The position numbers were made by a program, and so were the translations under genes. A stretch of 13,515 nt of DNA from an archaeon (GTDB lineage Archaea > Nanobdellota > Nanobdellia > Pacearchaeales > GW2011-AR1). The stretch spans positions 1 to 13,515 of the forward strand of contig DAIENA010000016.1 in assembly GCA_027341315.1 (NCBI GenBank). Reading direction: 5' to 3'. Below are positions 13,199 through 13,515 of the stretch, piece after piece. Numbering within the stretch: the first letter of the stretch is position 1; every line of letters starts with the position of its first letter. The notes beneath the pieces were generated by a model. The model was given only the letters and a program-made list of their open reading frames with translations. It was not told the DNA's origin and did no database searches.

Positions 13199-13206
13199 TA
13201 TATAAA
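13199..13206 (-). promoter_or_regulatory. TATA box of the Fic-domain gene
   Basis: The minus strand reads TTTATATA, one of the best TATA matches in the window, centred about 25.5 nt before the ATG at 13177. Because it lies inside the open frame that begins at 13225, it argues against the longer start. Confidence 0.65.
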
Positions 13207-13213
13207 GCTTTCG

Positions 13214-13243
13214 ATTAGTTGTCATTTGTTAATAATAACTAAT
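13214..13243. repeat. Inverted repeat ATTAGTT...AACTAAT between divergent promoters
   Basis: Seven-base perfect arms (13214-13220 and 13237-13243) are separated by 16 nt. The repeat lies between the TATA boxes of the divergent fic and metal-transporter genes, so it could be an operator. In AT-rich DNA a 7-bp inverted repeat can also arise by chance. Confidence 0.3.
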
Positions 13244-13253
13244 TTTCTAAAAA

Positions 13254-13262
13254 GTTTATAAC
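13254..13262 (+). promoter_or_regulatory. TATA box of the NRAMP-related transporter gene
   Basis: GTTTATAAC is centred 26 nt before the ATG at 13284 and predicts a leaderless transcript. Confidence 0.6.
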
Positions 13263-13283
13263 TAAAAAATTCATACTTAAAAA

Positions 13284-13515
13284 ATGGATAACAAAGAGGC
13301 GAAAAACAAACTTGCTCTTGAAACCATGCTCGGCAAACGAAAAGGCAAGTCGAGAATAAAAAATTTTTTTAAAAGCGCCGGACCGGGTTTTATTACCGGA
13401 GCCTCAGACGACGACCCTTCCGGAATTGCGGTTTATTCCCAAACCGGTTCGCAGTTCGGCTACGGCCAGTTATGGACCGCCCTTTTTTCATTTCCGTTTA
13501 TGGCGGCGATTCAGG
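13284..13515 (+). CDS. NRAMP-related divalent metal transporter (5' fragment)
   Basis: Only the first 77 codons are inside the window. After a basic cytoplasmic N-terminus (to about residue 30) comes FFKSAGPGFITGASDDDPSG, then IAVYSQTGSQFGYGQLW and a hydrophobic span ending FPFMAAIQ. This matches the first helix of NRAMP-related transporters. The metal-binding DPGN of classical Mn/Fe NRAMPs is replaced by the DDDPSG form seen in the related branch commonly annotated as divalent metal cation transporters, so the preferred ion is uncertain. The gene is divergent from fic and has its own promoter. Its GC-richer codon use (GGC, GCC, TCG) resembles the core genes rather than fic. Confidence 0.88.
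   Translation, partial: MDNKEAKNKLALETMLGKRKGKSRIKNFFKSAGPGFITGASDDDPSGIAVYSQTGSQFGYGQLWTALFSFPFMAAIQ

Noticed and set aside
12392..13225. Fic protein as an active toxin with antitoxin
   Set aside because: The catalytic His is missing and no small antitoxin gene or inhibitory helix motif is seen; the adjacent genes are gatE and a metal transporter.

Overview
The window looks like chromosomal DNA of a small-genome archaeon, probably of the DPANN group (Woesearchaeota/Pacearchaeota-like). The reasons are a gatE gene (an archaea-only family), an archaeal-type aspartyl-tRNA synthetase, AT-rich DNA, TATA-type promoters, and start codons lying 24.5-26 nt from the centre of the TATA box, which implies mostly leaderless mRNAs. 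The lineage is inferred; no rRNA or other marker is present.

Layout. 1-90: 5' end of a minus-strand gene for an N-terminally anchored or secreted protein, with repeated palindromes upstream (131-221). 218-1913: four small uncharacterised genes, one with four membrane spans and one DUF2283-like. 1957-4493 (minus): three separately promoted hydrolases, namely an exported SNase-type nuclease with a lamin-tail-like domain, a UPF0173-type metallo-beta-lactamase-fold hydrolase, and a DHH/DHHA1 phosphoesterase. 4583-4816: a small zinc-finger protein. 4918-5019: a 33-residue, extremely acidic ORF with a near-perfect Shine-Dalgarno sequence. 5135-10510 (minus): a compact cluster read in the order aspS, PQ-loop membrane protein, gatB, gatC, gatA, metallophosphoesterase. 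10614-12361 (minus): gatE followed by a small overlapping membrane ORF. 12392-13177 (minus): a Fic-domain protein. 13284-13515: the start of an NRAMP-related metal transporter. No gene-free stretch reaches 300 bases, and I saw no rRNA, tRNA, CRISPR array or insertion sequence.

How the genes fit together. The core is indirect synthesis of amide aminoacyl-tRNAs. AspRS carries a proline at the position I recall as diagnostic of the non-discriminating form, so it probably charges both tRNA-Asp and tRNA-Asn with Asp. The linked GatCAB would then convert Asp-tRNA(Asn) to Asn-tRNA(Asn). GatE would work with a GatD encoded elsewhere to convert Glu-tRNA(Gln) to Gln-tRNA(Gln).

The most unusual points are: a GatE that lacks the whole AspRS-like (GAD) insertion; a Fic protein with Gln in place of the catalytic His; the acidic micro-ORF with a strong ribosome-binding site in an otherwise leaderless neighbourhood; and a sharp split in CGAC/GTCG content between the tRNA/hydrolase genes and the small membrane, Fic and phosphoesterase genes.
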